Assembly: GCA_964576075.1 (NCBI GenBank)
Contig: CAZNTX010000055.1
Location: forward strand, 1 to 27,086
Source: Thermohalobaculum sp964576075
Lineage (GTDB): Bacteria > Pseudomonadota > Alphaproteobacteria > Rhodobacterales > Rhodobacteraceae
Direction: 5' to 3'
Length of the DNA stretch: 27,086 bases
In this document: positions 16,705 through 24,713 of the stretch, one piece after another
Position numbering within the stretch: position 1 is the first letter of the stretch
How the letters are laid out: the number at the start of each line of letters is the position of its first letter
The notes under the pieces: generated by a model
What the model was told of the DNA's origin: nothing
Database searches by the model: none
The model's input: only the letters and a program-made list of their open reading frames with translations
Translations under genes and position numbers: made by a program

Positions 16705-17417
16705 ATGCGTGTCATGACCCTGGCGGCGGGAGCCGCCCTTTTTGCGATTTCCGGCCCGGCCGCGGCCGCGACTCTCTTCCTCAACCCTATCGGGCCTAAC
16801 CCGATCGACGCCAACTGCCTCGTCGAGTGCGGCGAGGCGTTCGACGGCACCGACCGGATCGGCGCGCAGAGCTTCGCGCTCTCGGCCGGCGCCACGGTGG
16901 AGGCCCTCGGCTTCACCTTCGTGACCCCTGATCGGACCCTCGCCTTCCTGCCGGGGTCGGTCGATTGGAGCATCCGCAGCGACGCGGCGGGCCAACCGGG
17001 CGGCGTGATCGCCTCCGGAACCGAAGCCTTCACGGCCCCCGACACCACCGATCTGAACTTCGAGCCATTCGTCGACTTCTTCGCCATCGAGGCGCTGTTC
17101 GACATCGCGGACACGGCGCTGACCGCGGGCGACTATTTCGCGACCTTCGACGTCAACGGCATCTCCCCGGCTGGCAGGGTGTCTACTGGGCGGAGAGCGA
17201 CGGCGGCACGGGCGTGGCCTTCGAGAGCCTCGACGGCGGCGCGACCTGGCCGGCGAGCTATGGGGATACGGGCACCGGCTTCGGGATCAGCCCGATCACG
17301 CTGCGCGTCGAGGGCACGCTCGCGGGCGAGACCGTGATCCCGCTGCCCGCGCCGGCGCTCCTTTTGCTCTCCGGGCTCGCCGGCCTCGCGCTCGCCGGCC
17401 GCCGCCGCGCGCGCTGA
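16705..17417 (+). pseudogene. VPLPA-CTERM sorted exported protein, frameshifted
   Basis: The first frame (from the ATG at 16705) gives a signal peptide (MTLAAGAALFAISGPAAAA) and about 150 residues of a secreted domain rich in acidic and aromatic residues. After the four-C run at 17165-17168 the reading continues in the -1 frame with PGWQGVYWAESDGG. It ends with a C-terminal sorting signal: PLPAP, a hydrophobic helix and an RRRAR tail. One extra C would restore a 237-residue protein. This is a true frameshift, a sequencing error in a C run, or less likely programmed slippage. VPLPA-CTERM proteins are known substrates of XrtD-type exosortases. The molecular function is unknown. Confidence 0.75.
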
Positions 17418-17438
17418 GGGCGCCGGAGGCGGCGCCTC
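17416..17438 (+). terminator. Hairpin after the CTERM gene
   Basis: GAGGGCGCC (17416-17424) pairs with GGCGCCTC (17431-17438) with one bulged G and a 6-base loop. A short TTT follows at 17444-17446. It overlaps the stop codon of the exported-protein gene and is a plausible terminator. Confidence 0.45.
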
Positions 17439-17639
17439 CTCAGTTTGGGCGAAAGGAAGGCAGCGCCCGCCCCAGGACCGCCGCCTTGCTCCGCCAGAAG
17501 AGACTCAGGTGAATCGGGCGGCCGTGAGGGCCGAGCTGCCGGTCCGAGAGGTGGTGGCCGTCCGCGCTTCCCTGGGTGCTGGTGCGTGCGTGTGTCGAGG
17601 GTGGACTGTCGCACACGGGTGACGCAGGGCCAGCGTCCG

Positions 17640-17682
17640 GTCGGCCCGGGCGGGTCCGGGCCGACCACGTCCCTCTTCGTGG
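17640..17682. terminator. Two adjacent hairpins upstream of aroA
   Basis: GTCGGCCCGG (17640-17649) and CCGGGCCGAC (17656-17665) form a perfect 10-base stem with a 6-base loop. CCACG (17665-17669) and CGTGG (17678-17682) form a second stem around TCCCTCTT. They lie upstream of the probable aroA promoter. They may end a transcript from either strand. Confidence 0.4.
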
Positions 17683-17686
17683 AGTC

Positions 17687-17715
17687 TGGACCCGGGCCCG
17701 CCCGCGGCCTATACC
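17687..17715 (+). promoter_or_regulatory. Possible aroA promoter
   Basis: TGGACC (17687-17692, 4 of 6 to -35) and TATACC (17710-17715, 4 of 6 to -10) are separated by 17 bases. The -10 element is the only TA-rich hexamer in this GC-rich gap and is 27 bases from the aroA start codon. Confidence 0.35.
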
Positions 17716-17742
17716 GCGGCCGTCAGAGCCCCGGAGGCCCCC

Positions 17743-19092
17743 ATGCACGATCCGACGGCAGCCGAGCCGCTCGCGAGCCACCCCTCCCCCGGCCTGCGGG
17801 GCGAGGCCCCCGTGCCCGGCGACAAGTCGGTCTCCCACCGCGCGCTGATCTTCGGCACCCTCGCCGTCGGCGAGACCCGGATCGCCGGGCTCCTCGAAGG
17901 CGAGGACGTGCTCGACACGGCGGCCGCGATGCGCGCCTTCGGGGCGGAGGTCGTGCGCGAGGGGCCGGGGGCGTGGCGGGTGCGGGGCGTCGGCGTCGGC
18001 GGCCTCGCCGAGCCCGAGAACGTGATCGACTGCGGCAATTCCGGGACCGGGGTGCGCCTCGTCATGGGGATGATGGCGACCTGCCCGATCGCCGCGACCT
18101 TCACCGGCGACGCCTCGCTCCGCCGCCGCCCGATGGGGCGGGTGCTCGACCCGCTCGCGCTCTTCGGCGCGCGGGCGGTGGGGCGCGCGGGCGGGCTCCT
18201 GCCGCTCACCCTCGTCGGCGCTGCGACGCCGGTGCCGGTGCGCTACACCCCGCCGATGGCGTCCGCGCAGGTGAAATCCGCGGTGCTCCTCGCCGGCCTC
18301 AACGCCCCGGGCGAGACCGCGGTGATCGAGCGCGAGGCGACGCGCGACCACACCGAGCGGATGCTGAGGGCCGCCGGCGCCGAGCTTCGCGTCGAGGATT
18401 GCGAGGAGGGCACGGCGATCCTCCTCTCCGGCCAGCCCGAGCTTTCCCCGCTCGAGATCGCGGTGCCGCGGGATCCGTCCTCGGCGGCCTTTCCGGTCGC
18501 CGCGGCGCTCGTCTCGGAGGGGGCGGAGGTCGTCGTCCCCGGCATCTGCCTCAACCCGACGCGGGCGGGCTTCTACGACACGCTCGCGGAGATGGGGGCC
18601 GAGGTGATCCGCGACGCCCCCCGCGAGGAGGGCGGCGAGCCGGTGGCCGATCTGCGCGCGCGCTTCTCCGCGCTTAGGGGCGTCGAGGTGCCGCCGGAGC
18701 GCGCGCCCTCGATGATCGACGAATACCCGATGCTCGCCTGCCTCGCCGCCTTCGCCGAGGGCGACACGGCGATGCGCGGGATCGGGGAGCTGCGGGTGAA
18801 GGAGTCCGACCGCATCGCCGCCACGGTGGCCGGCCTGCGCGCCAACGGCGTCGCGGTGACCGAGGAGGAGGACGGCATGGTGGTGCATGGCCGCGGGGCC
18901 GACGGCGTGCCCGGAGGCGGCACCGTCGCCACCCATCTCGACCACCGCATCGCCATGGCCTTCCTCGTCCTCGGCCTCGGCGCGCGGGCCCCCGTCACCG
19001 TCGACGACGCCCGCCCGATCGCCACGAGCTTCCCCAATTTCCGCCCCATGATGGAAGCCCTCGGCGCCCGCTTCTCCCCGCCCGCCGGGTGA
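17743..19092 (+). CDS. aroA: 3-phosphoshikimate 1-carboxyvinyltransferase (EPSP synthase, class II-like)
   Basis: The 449-residue enzyme catalyses the sixth shikimate-pathway step. It resembles the class II (Agrobacterium CP4-type) group: GDKS at residues 26-29, PMASAQVKSAVLLAGLN, TRDHTERML, NPTRAG and SMIDEYP are all present. At the position where CP4 EPSPS has Ala100 this protein has Gly101 (GNSGTG, residues 98-103). GGAGG lies 5 bases before the ATG. The following DUF2726-like gene starts at or beside its stop codon, so aroA heads an operon with cmk. Confidence 0.96.
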   Translation: MHDPTAAEPLASHPSPGLRGEAPVPGDKSVSHRALIFGTLAVGETRIAGLLEGEDVLDTAAAMRAFGAEVVREGPGAWRVRGVGVGGLAEPENVIDCGNSGTGVRLVMGMMATCPIAATFTGDASLRRRPMGRVLDPLALFGARAVGRAGGLLPLTLVGAATPVPVRYTPPMASAQVKSAVLLAGLNAPGETAVIEREATRDHTERMLRAAGAELRVEDCEEGTAILLSGQPELSPLEIAVPRDPSSAAFPVAAALVSEGAEVVVPGICLNPTRAGFYDTLAEMGAEVIRDAPREEGGEPVADLRARFSALRGVEVPPERAPSMIDEYPMLACLAAFAEGDTAMRGIGELRVKESDRIAATVAGLRANGVAVTEEEDGMVVHGRGADGVPGGGTVATHLDHRIAMAFLVLGLGARAPVTVDDARPIATSFPNFRPMMEALGARFSPPAG

Positions 19093-19097
19093 GCGCC

Positions 19098-19787
19098 ATG
19101 CCTGCGCTCGAGGGGATCGCGGAGATCTTCGGGAGCGTCGACGGGGGGGCGGTCTATGCGATCGGCGGGCTCCTCCTGCTCGGGCTCGCCCTGCGCCTCT
19201 TCGCGGATCGGTTCGGGGCCGGCCCGGCGCGGCGCGGCGCGGGGGCCGAGGATGCAGGGGGCGGGGGCGCGCTCGCCGCGATCTCCGACCCTGGGCTCCG
19301 CGTGCGTCCGCAGCCGGTCTGGAACGCGGCCGAAGCGCAGCTCTTTCGGGAGCTGCGGTGCCTCGTGATCGAGAGCGGCGGCGCGGCCGAGGGCATGACG
19401 GTCCATGCGCAGGCGAGCCTCGGCGCCGTCTTCGCCCTCTCCGGGCCGGAGCGCCTTCGCTTCCGGGCGTTTCGGTCCCTGGTGCCGAAGCGGTTCGACT
19501 TTCTCGTGGTGGATGCGGCGGGCGCCCCGGTGCTGGCGGTCGAGTATCACGGCCCGGGCCATGTCTCGCGCGACTGGCAGCGGCGCGACGCGATCAAGCG
19601 GACGATCTGCGCCCGGGCCTCGCTGCCGCTCGTGGTGGTTCACCATCGCGCGGACCGGCAGGCGGCGCTCGACGAGGTGATGGACCTGCTCTGCGCCAGG
19701 CTCCGGGCGGAGGCGCCGGAGACGCCCGGCGCGCCGGCGGAGAGCCCGGCCGAGCAGCCTTGGCCGGAGCTGAGGGCGGAGCGATGA
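19098..19787 (+). CDS. DUF2726-like membrane-anchored protein
   Basis: The 229-residue protein has one N-terminal membrane helix (about residues 14-33), a glycine/alanine-rich linker, and a C-terminal domain resembling DUF2726. Its core, KRFDFLVVDAAGAPVLAVEY followed by HGPGH, recalls the restriction-endonuclease-like fold (D...ExY/K). The nuclease activity is only inferred. I chose the ATG at 19098, with GGGTGAG upstream. A GTG at 19089, overlapping the aroA stop, is the alternative (232 aa). Its stop overlaps the cmk ATG (ATGA). The operon position between aroA and cmk gives no obvious biochemical link. Confidence 0.7.
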   Translation: MPALEGIAEIFGSVDGGAVYAIGGLLLLGLALRLFADRFGAGPARRGAGAEDAGGGGALAAISDPGLRVRPQPVWNAAEAQLFRELRCLVIESGGAAEGMTVHAQASLGAVFALSGPERLRFRAFRSLVPKRFDFLVVDAAGAPVLAVEYHGPGHVSRDWQRRDAIKRTICARASLPLVVVHHRADRQAALDEVMDLLCARLRAEAPETPGAPAESPAEQPWPELRAER

Positions 19788-20422
19788 TCTTCACGGTGGC
19801 GATCGACGGGCCGGCGGGGGCGGGAAAGGGGACCGTGGCGCGGGCGGTGGCCGAGCGGTTCGGCTTCGCCCATCTCGACACGGGGCTGCTCTACCGCGCC
19901 GTCGGGCGCAAGGCGCTCGACCAGGGGCGGGGGGTGCTCGACGAAGGCGTGGCCGAGCTCGTCGCCCGAGAACTCGGCGCGGCCGATCTCGCGCGGGACG
20001 ATCTGCGCACGGCGATCGCCTCGCGGGCGGCGTCGAAGGTCGCGGCGATGCCGGGCGTGCGCAAGGCGCTGCTCGAGTTCCAGAAGGACTTCGCCCGGCG
20101 CGAGGGGGGCGCGGTGCTCGACGGGCGGGACATCGCCACCGTGATCTGCCCCGAGGCCGAGGCCAAGCTCTTCGTCACCGCGAGCGCGGAGGAGCGGGCG
20201 CGGCGGCGCTATGCCGAGCTCGCGGTGGCCGGGGCGAGCACGACCTACGACGCGGTGCTGCGCGAGATCGAGGAGCGCGACGCCCGCGACGCCGCCCGCA
20301 AGGACGCGCCGCTCGTGCAGGCGGAGGATGCGCACTTGATCGACACGACCGAATTGACTATAAGCGCGGCCGTCGAACGAGCGGTCGACATCATCGAGCA
20401 GGCGCTGCGGCAGGCCTCCTGA
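19784..20422 (+). CDS. cmk: Cytidylate kinase
   Basis: The 212-residue enzyme phosphorylates CMP and dCMP in the cytoplasm. The P-loop is GPAGAGKGT at residues 9-17. FAHLDTGLLYRAVG and LDGRDIATVICPEA are the CMP-binding and catalytic hallmarks. The C-terminal lid segment contains RARRRYAEL and ERDARDAARKDAPL. The ATG overlaps the preceding stop by four bases. cmk upstream of rpsA is a very widely conserved pair. Confidence 0.96.
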   Translation: MIFTVAIDGPAGAGKGTVARAVAERFGFAHLDTGLLYRAVGRKALDQGRGVLDEGVAELVARELGAADLARDDLRTAIASRAASKVAAMPGVRKALLEFQKDFARREGGAVLDGRDIATVICPEAEAKLFVTASAEERARRRYAELAVAGASTTYDAVLREIEERDARDAARKDAPLVQAEDAHLIDTTELTISAAVERAVDIIEQALRQAS

Positions 20423-20475
20423 GGCATCGCGCAGGGCTCACGAGAAACCGCCCCAAGACTTGACCCGCTGAAAGA

Positions 20476-20496
20476 CCGCCGGAGCCAACCGGACGG
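20476..20496 (+). promoter_or_regulatory. Stem-loop in the rpsA leader
   Basis: CCGCCGG (20476-20482) pairs with CCGG-A-CGG (20489-20496), with one bulged A and the loop AGCCAA. It lies in the 106-base cmk-rpsA gap, 32 bases before the rpsA ATG. S1 represses its own translation in E. coli through leader structure, so a similar role is possible here. The ribosome binding site (ACGGAGA) is 10 bases before the start. Confidence 0.3.
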
Positions 20497-20528
20497 CCTG
20501 AAACACGTTTAACGGAGACTGCACGCAC

Positions 20529-22214
20529 ATGGCGCCATCCGCGACGATGGAAGACTTCGAGGCGATGCTCAACGAGAGCCTCGAGAAGGAGACCCCCGAG
20601 GAAGGTTCGGTGGTCAAGGGCACGGTGATCGCGATCGAGAACGGCCAGGCGATCATCGATGTCGGCTTCAAGGCCGAGGGCCGGGTCGATCTCAAGGAAT
20701 TCTCCGGTCCCGGAAAGCCCGCTGAGCTCAAGCCCGGGGACACCGTCGAGGTCTTCCTCGAGCGCGTCGAGAACGCCCGCGGCGAGGCCGCGATCTCCCG
20801 CGAGAAGGCCCGCCGCGAGGAGGCGTGGGACCGTCTCGAGGCCGCCAACGACAAGGGCGAGCGCGTCGAGGGCGCGATTTTCGGCCGCGTGAAGGGCGGC
20901 TTCACCGTCGATCTCGGCGGCGCCGTGGCCTTCCTGCCGGGCTCCCAGATCGACGTGCGCCCGGTGCGCGATGTCGGCCCGCTGATGGGCGTGCCCCAGC
21001 CCTTCCAGATCCTCAAGATGGACCGCCGCCGCGGCAACATCGTCGTCTCGCGCCGCGCCGTCCTCGAGGAGAGCCGCGCCGAGCAGCGCGCCGAGATCGT
21101 CGCCAAGCTGAAGGAAGGCGACGTGGTCGACGGCGTGGTGAAGAACGTGACCGATTACGGCGCCTTCGTCGATCTCGGCGGGGTCGACGGCCTGCTGCAC
21201 GTGACCGACATGGCCTGGCGCCGCGTCAACCATCCCTCCGAGATCGTGAGCATCGGCGAGACCGTGAAGGTCCAGGTGATCAAGGTCAACAAGGAGACCC
21301 AGCGCATCTCCCTCGGCATGAAGCAGCTGATGGCGGATCCGTGGGACTCGGTCGAGACCAAGTATCCGATCGGCTCGAAATGGACCGGGCGCGTGACAAA
21401 CATCACCGATTACGGCGCCTTCGTGGAGCTCGAGGCGGGGGTCGAGGGGCTCGTGCACGTCTCCGAGATGTCCTGGACGAAGAAGAACGTGCATCCGGGC
21501 AAGATCGTCTCCACCTCCCAGGAGGTCGAGGTGATGGTGCTCGACGTCGACCCGACCAAGCGCCGCGTCTCGCTCGGCCTCAAGCAGTGCCTGCAGAACC
21601 CCTGGGAGGCGTTCCTCGAGAACAACCCGGTGGGCTCCGAGATCGAGGGCGAGGTCAAGAACACCACCGAGTTCGGCCTCTTCATCGGGCTCGACGGCGA
21701 TATCGACGGCATGGTCCACCTCTCCGATCTCGACTGGAACCGCCCGGGCGAGGAGGCGATGCAGGACTACAACAAGGGCGACGTCGTCCGTGCCGTGGTC
21801 CTCGACGTCGATGTGGAGAAGGAGCGCATCTCCCTCGGCATCAAGCAGCTCGGCGGCGATCCGTTCGCGGAGGCGACCAAGGGCGTCAAGCGCGGCTCCA
21901 TCGTCACCGTGACCGTCACGGCGATCGAGGACGGCGGCATCGAGGTGGAGTATGACGGCATGAAGGCCTTCATCCGCCGCTCCGATCTCGCCCGCGACCG
22001 GCAGGACCAGCGGCCGGACCGCTTCTCCGTCGGCGACCGGGTGGACGCCAAGATCACCAATATCGACAAGCAGTCCCGCCGCCTCGGCCTCTCGATCAAG
22101 GCCCGCGAGATGGACGAGGAGAAGGAGGCCGTGCAGCAGTATGGCTCCTCCGACAGCGGCGCCTCCCTCGGCGACATCCTCGGCCAGGCGCTGAAGAACC
22201 GCGGCGACGAGTGA
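20529..22214 (+). CDS. rpsA: 30S ribosomal protein S1
   Basis: The 561-residue protein has six S1 RNA-binding repeats at about residues 27-90, 110-175, 195-265, 282-352, 369-440 and 456-526. The most canonical repeats carry VTDYGAFVDLGGVDGLLHVT and ITDYGAFVELEAGVEGLVHV. It binds mRNA on the 30S subunit and delivers it for initiation. Length and repeat number are normal for proteobacteria. It ends with a short tail SLGDILGQALKNR. The 106-base leader may hold its own promoter (TTGACC at 20460-20465, no good -10 partner). Confidence 0.97.
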   Translation: MAPSATMEDFEAMLNESLEKETPEEGSVVKGTVIAIENGQAIIDVGFKAEGRVDLKEFSGPGKPAELKPGDTVEVFLERVENARGEAAISREKARREEAWDRLEAANDKGERVEGAIFGRVKGGFTVDLGGAVAFLPGSQIDVRPVRDVGPLMGVPQPFQILKMDRRRGNIVVSRRAVLEESRAEQRAEIVAKLKEGDVVDGVVKNVTDYGAFVDLGGVDGLLHVTDMAWRRVNHPSEIVSIGETVKVQVIKVNKETQRISLGMKQLMADPWDSVETKYPIGSKWTGRVTNITDYGAFVELEAGVEGLVHVSEMSWTKKNVHPGKIVSTSQEVEVMVLDVDPTKRRVSLGLKQCLQNPWEAFLENNPVGSEIEGEVKNTTEFGLFIGLDGDIDGMVHLSDLDWNRPGEEAMQDYNKGDVVRAVVLDVDVEKERISLGIKQLGGDPFAEATKGVKRGSIVTVTVTAIEDGGIEVEYDGMKAFIRRSDLARDRQDQRPDRFSVGDRVDAKITNIDKQSRRLGLSIKAREMDEEKEAVQQYGSSDSGASLGDILGQALKNRGDE

Positions 22215-22221
22215 CGGTTCA

Positions 22222-22237
22222 GGGGGCCGCGGCCCCC
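22222..22237 (+). terminator. Perfect GC palindrome after rpsA
   Basis: A 16-base perfect palindrome GGGGGCCGCGGCCCCC lies 7 bases after the rpsA stop. It could form a short hairpin and is followed by the stronger stem at 22251-22283. Confidence 0.4.
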
Positions 22238-22250
22238 GGACGCGCGATCG

Positions 22251-22283
22251 GGAGGGCGCGGGGCCACCGGCTTCGCGCCCTCC
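22251..22283 (+). terminator. Probable rpsA terminator
   Basis: GGAGGGCGCG (22251-22260) and CGCGCCCTCC (22274-22283) form a perfect 10-base stem with a 13-base loop, followed by TT. It sits between rpsA and sppA and is the best intrinsic-terminator candidate in the window, although the T tract is short. Confidence 0.6.
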
Positions 22284-22358
22284 TTGCGTCTGCCCCCCTT
22301 GCCCAAGGCCGGGGCCGGCCCTACCCATTCCTTGGGACAAATCACGGAGGGCTCCCGC

Positions 22359-23270
22359 ATGACCGCGACCGCCGACAGCATCATCGAGCGCCGGCGCCTG
22401 AGGCGCAGGCTCGCCTTCTGGCGGATCCTCGCGATCATCGCCGTGGTGGTGGCAATTCTGGCCATCGTGCCCTGGCGCGGCGGCGGCAAGGCGAAGGAGC
22501 ATCTGGCTCGGGTCGAGATCACGGGCGTCATCGTGAACGACCGTGCGCGGACCGAGCTGCTCGAGAAGCTCGCGGAGAACGAGCGGGTGAAGGCCGTCCT
22601 CGTGCGGATCGAGAGCCCCGGCGGCACCGTCGTCGGCTCCGAGACGCTGTTCGACGGGTTGCGCGAGATCGCCGAGACGAAGCCCGTGGTCGCGCTGCTC
22701 GGCGAGGCGGCGACCTCGGGGGGGTATGTCGCCGCGATCGGGGCGGACCGGATCTTCGCCCGGCGCAACACCATCACCGGCTCGATCGGCGTGGTGAGCT
22801 CGGTGCCCGACGCGACGGCGCTGCTCGAGCGGATCGGGATCTCCTTCACCGAGGTGAAGTCCTCGCCCCTCAAGGCCGCGCCGAACCCCGTGGAGCCCCA
22901 CAGCGAGGCGGCGATCGACGCGCTCGAGGAGCTCGTGGAGGACAGCTACGGCTGGTTCCGCGGGCTCGTGGCGGAGCGGCGCGGGCTCGAGGGCGCGGCG
23001 CTCGACCGGGTGGCGGACGGGCGGCTCTTCACCGGCGGGCAGGCGCTCGATCTCGGCCTCGTGGACGCCATCGGCGGCGAGGCGGCGGCGCGGGACTGGC
23101 TGGCGAGCGAGCACGGCGTGTCCGCCGATCTCGAGGTCCGCGGCTATCGCTGGGGCGAGGAGGAGCTGCCCTTCCCCTTCGACCGGCTGCGCGAGGGGGC
23201 GGAGGCCCTCTTCGGCCCTGCGGCGACGCTCACGCCCTCCCCGCGGCTTCTCGCGATCCACCGCGACTGA
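22359..23270 (+). CDS. sppA: Signal peptide peptidase SppA, short (36K) type
   Basis: The 303-residue inner-membrane serine protease digests cleaved signal peptides. One N-terminal membrane anchor lies at about residues 19-39. The nucleophile is S120 in GEAATSGGYVAA, and the general base is the lysine in KSSPLKAAPNP (probably K172, 52 residues downstream as in B. subtilis SppA). The segment ITGSIGVV is conserved. The ATG at 22359 has GGAGG 8 bases upstream; an earlier ATG (22284) would add a non-conserved leader. Confidence 0.92.
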   Translation: MTATADSIIERRRLRRRLAFWRILAIIAVVVAILAIVPWRGGGKAKEHLARVEITGVIVNDRARTELLEKLAENERVKAVLVRIESPGGTVVGSETLFDGLREIAETKPVVALLGEAATSGGYVAAIGADRIFARRNTITGSIGVVSSVPDATALLERIGISFTEVKSSPLKAAPNPVEPHSEAAIDALEELVEDSYGWFRGLVAERRGLEGAALDRVADGRLFTGGQALDLGLVDAIGGEAAARDWLASEHGVSADLEVRGYRWGEEELPFPFDRLREGAEALFGPAATLTPSPRLLAIHRD

Positions 23271-23377
23271 CCGGCCCCCGCGCTTCGCCGTTGACGCGGC
23301 GGAGCGCCCATGCGACGCTTCGCCCCGCGAAAAAGCCCTGACGCAACAGGGATTTGCAGTCAGCCAAGGGGGGCGCG

Positions 23378-23659
23378 ATGATCAAGTCCGAGCTCGTGCA
23401 GCAAATCGCCGAAGAGAACCCGCATCTCTACCAGCGCGACGTGGAGCGCATCGTCTCCACCGTTTTCGAGGAAATCACCGAGGCGCTCGCGCGCGGCGAC
23501 CGGGTCGAGCTGCGCGGCTTCGGCGCCTTCTCGGTCAAGACCCGCGACGCGCGCACCGGGCGCAACCCGCGCACCGGCGAGGCGGTCGAGGTCCCGGAGA
23601 AGACGGTTCCGTTCTTCAAGGCGGGAAAAGAATTGCGCGAGAGGATGAACACGGAGTAA
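23378..23659 (+). CDS. ihfB: Integration host factor subunit beta
   Basis: The 93-residue DNA-bending protein of the HU/IHF family forms the heterodimer with IhfA. MIKSELVQQIAEENPHL is the typical IhfB start. The beta-arm bears GRNPRTGEAVEVPEK, whose proline intercalates into DNA. AAGGGGGG lies before the ATG. rpsA-sppA-ihfB order is typical of Rhodobacterales. The 107-base gap upstream has TTGACG (23291-23296), a possible -35, without a clear -10. Confidence 0.95.
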   Translation: MIKSELVQQIAEENPHLYQRDVERIVSTVFEEITEALARGDRVELRGFGAFSVKTRDARTGRNPRTGEAVEVPEKTVPFFKAGKELRERMNTE

Positions 23660-23684
23660 CACTTCCGGTTGAAAGGGGTCGGCC

Positions 23685-24026
23685 ATGCGCACGGTCAAGA
23701 TTGCGGTGCTCAGCCTGCTCGGGCTCGCCTTCGTGGTGGTGGGGGTGGCCAACATGACCCCGGTCGACGTGTTCCTCCTTCCCGCGGGGCTCGGGCTCCC
23801 GGGGGCGGAGATTCGTGACGTGCCGCTCGCGGGGGTGATCTTCGCGAGCGTGCTCGCGGGCATCGTGGTCGGGCAGATCATGGAGTGGGTGCGCGAAGCC
23901 AAGCATCGCCGCCTCGTCGACCAGAAGCAGGACGAGGTGAGCCGGCTCCGCAAGGAGATCAAACGGCTCTCCAAGCGGCTCGGCGAGGGCGAGGAGGATC
24001 TGCCCAAGCTTCCGACGCGCCGCTGA
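23685..24026 (+). CDS. lapA: LapA domain-containing inner-membrane protein
   Basis: The 113-residue protein has two membrane helices (about residues 5-25 and 44-64), separated by NMTPVDVFLLPAG, then a cytoplasmic charged coiled coil (about 68-105) with heptad-like lysine/glutamate/leucine spacing. This is the LapA (DUF1049) pattern. In E. coli LapA works with LapB in lipopolysaccharide assembly control; no lapB is adjacent here, so the role is by family only. It is 25 bases after ihfB and 18 bases before trpF, suggesting one transcript. Confidence 0.85.
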   Translation: MRTVKIAVLSLLGLAFVVVGVANMTPVDVFLLPAGLGLPGAEIRDVPLAGVIFASVLAGIVVGQIMEWVREAKHRRLVDQKQDEVSRLRKEIKRLSKRLGEGEEDLPKLPTRR

Positions 24027-24044
24027 GGGCGAAGGGGCGAGGCG

Positions 24045-24713
24045 ATGCGCGTCAAGATCTGCGGGCTCACCCGCGAGGCGGACGTCGCCGCCGCGGCGGA
24101 GGCGGGGGCGGCCTATCTCGGCTTCGTGCTGTTCCCGCCGTCGCCGCGCAACGTCACGCCGGACCGGCTCGCCGAGCTCGCCCTCGCCGCGCCGCCGGGG
24201 GTGGTGAAGGTCGCCCTCGTCGTCGACCCGGAGGCGGCGCGCCTCGCCGAGCTCGAGCGGCTGCCGATCGACATGGTGCAGCTCCACGGGCGGGAGAGCC
24301 CCGAGCGCGTGGCGGAGATTCGGGCGCGGCTCGGCCTGCCCGTGATGAAGGCGCTCGGCATCGAGGGACCGGGGGATCTCGCGGAGATCGCGGGCTACGA
24401 AGCGGTCGCGGACCAGCTCCTGCTCGACGCCAAGCCGCCGAGGGGCGCGACGCGGCCGGGCGGCAACGCGCGGGCCTTCGACTGGGCGCTCGTCGCCGGT
24501 CGGCGCTTCGCGCGTCCCTGGCTCCTCGCAGGGGGGCTCTCGCCGGAGACGGTGGGCCGCGCCGTGGCGCTCTCCGGCGCGCGGCAGGTCGACGTCTCCT
24601 CCGGCGTTGAGAGCGCGCCAGGGGTGAAGGACCCCGCCCGCATCCGCGCCTTCGTCGCCGCCGCCCGGGCGGGCGCCGAGGGCCGCCCCACCGCCGCGGA
24701 CGCCGGTCGATGA
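24045..24713 (+). CDS. trpF: Phosphoribosylanthranilate isomerase
   Basis: The 222-residue TIM-barrel enzyme catalyses the third step of tryptophan synthesis from anthranilate. The catalytic pair is C6 in VKICGLTR and D128 in LLLDAKPP. The C-terminal phosphate-binding segment WLLAGGLSPETV and the DVSSGVES motif are present. The next gene begins within its stop codon (ATGA), so the pair is translationally coupled. trpF normally adjoins trpB in this group; here one gene intervenes. Confidence 0.96.
   Translation: MRVKICGLTREADVAAAAEAGAAYLGFVLFPPSPRNVTPDRLAELALAAPPGVVKVALVVDPEAARLAELERLPIDMVQLHGRESPERVAEIRARLGLPVMKALGIEGPGDLAEIAGYEAVADQLLLDAKPPRGATRPGGNARAFDWALVAGRRFARPWLLAGGLSPETVGRAVALSGARQVDVSSGVESAPGVKDPARIRAFVAAARAGAEGRPTAADAGR

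Larger units (their letters stand above)
17439..17742. other. Intergenic stretch before aroA, no recognised gene
   Basis: I find no gene here with family motifs. A minus-strand frame through 17440-17660 is open but resembles nothing known. The stretch holds two adjacent hairpins (17640-17682) and a possible aroA promoter (17687-17715). Its base composition is less codon-like than neighbouring genes. A small RNA ending at the hairpins is possible but unsupported. Confidence 0.4.

Noticed and set aside
17440..18945. A 501-codon minus-strand frame reaching into the gap before aroA
   Set aside because: Most of it is antisense to aroA. The part in the gap has no recognisable motif.
20391..23261. 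A 956-codon open frame on the minus strand
   Set aside because: It is antisense to rpsA and sppA. The product is histidine/aspartate/leucine-rich with no domain, as expected from the complement of these genes.
23281..23324. Direct repeat CGCTTCGCC (23281-23289 and 23316-23324)
   Set aside because: Nine GC-rich bases occurring twice in 44 bases is weak evidence; no other copies or spacing pattern seen.
23336..23351. CCCTG/CAGGG hairpin upstream of ihfB
   Set aside because: A 5-base stem is too short to claim as a regulatory element in this base composition.
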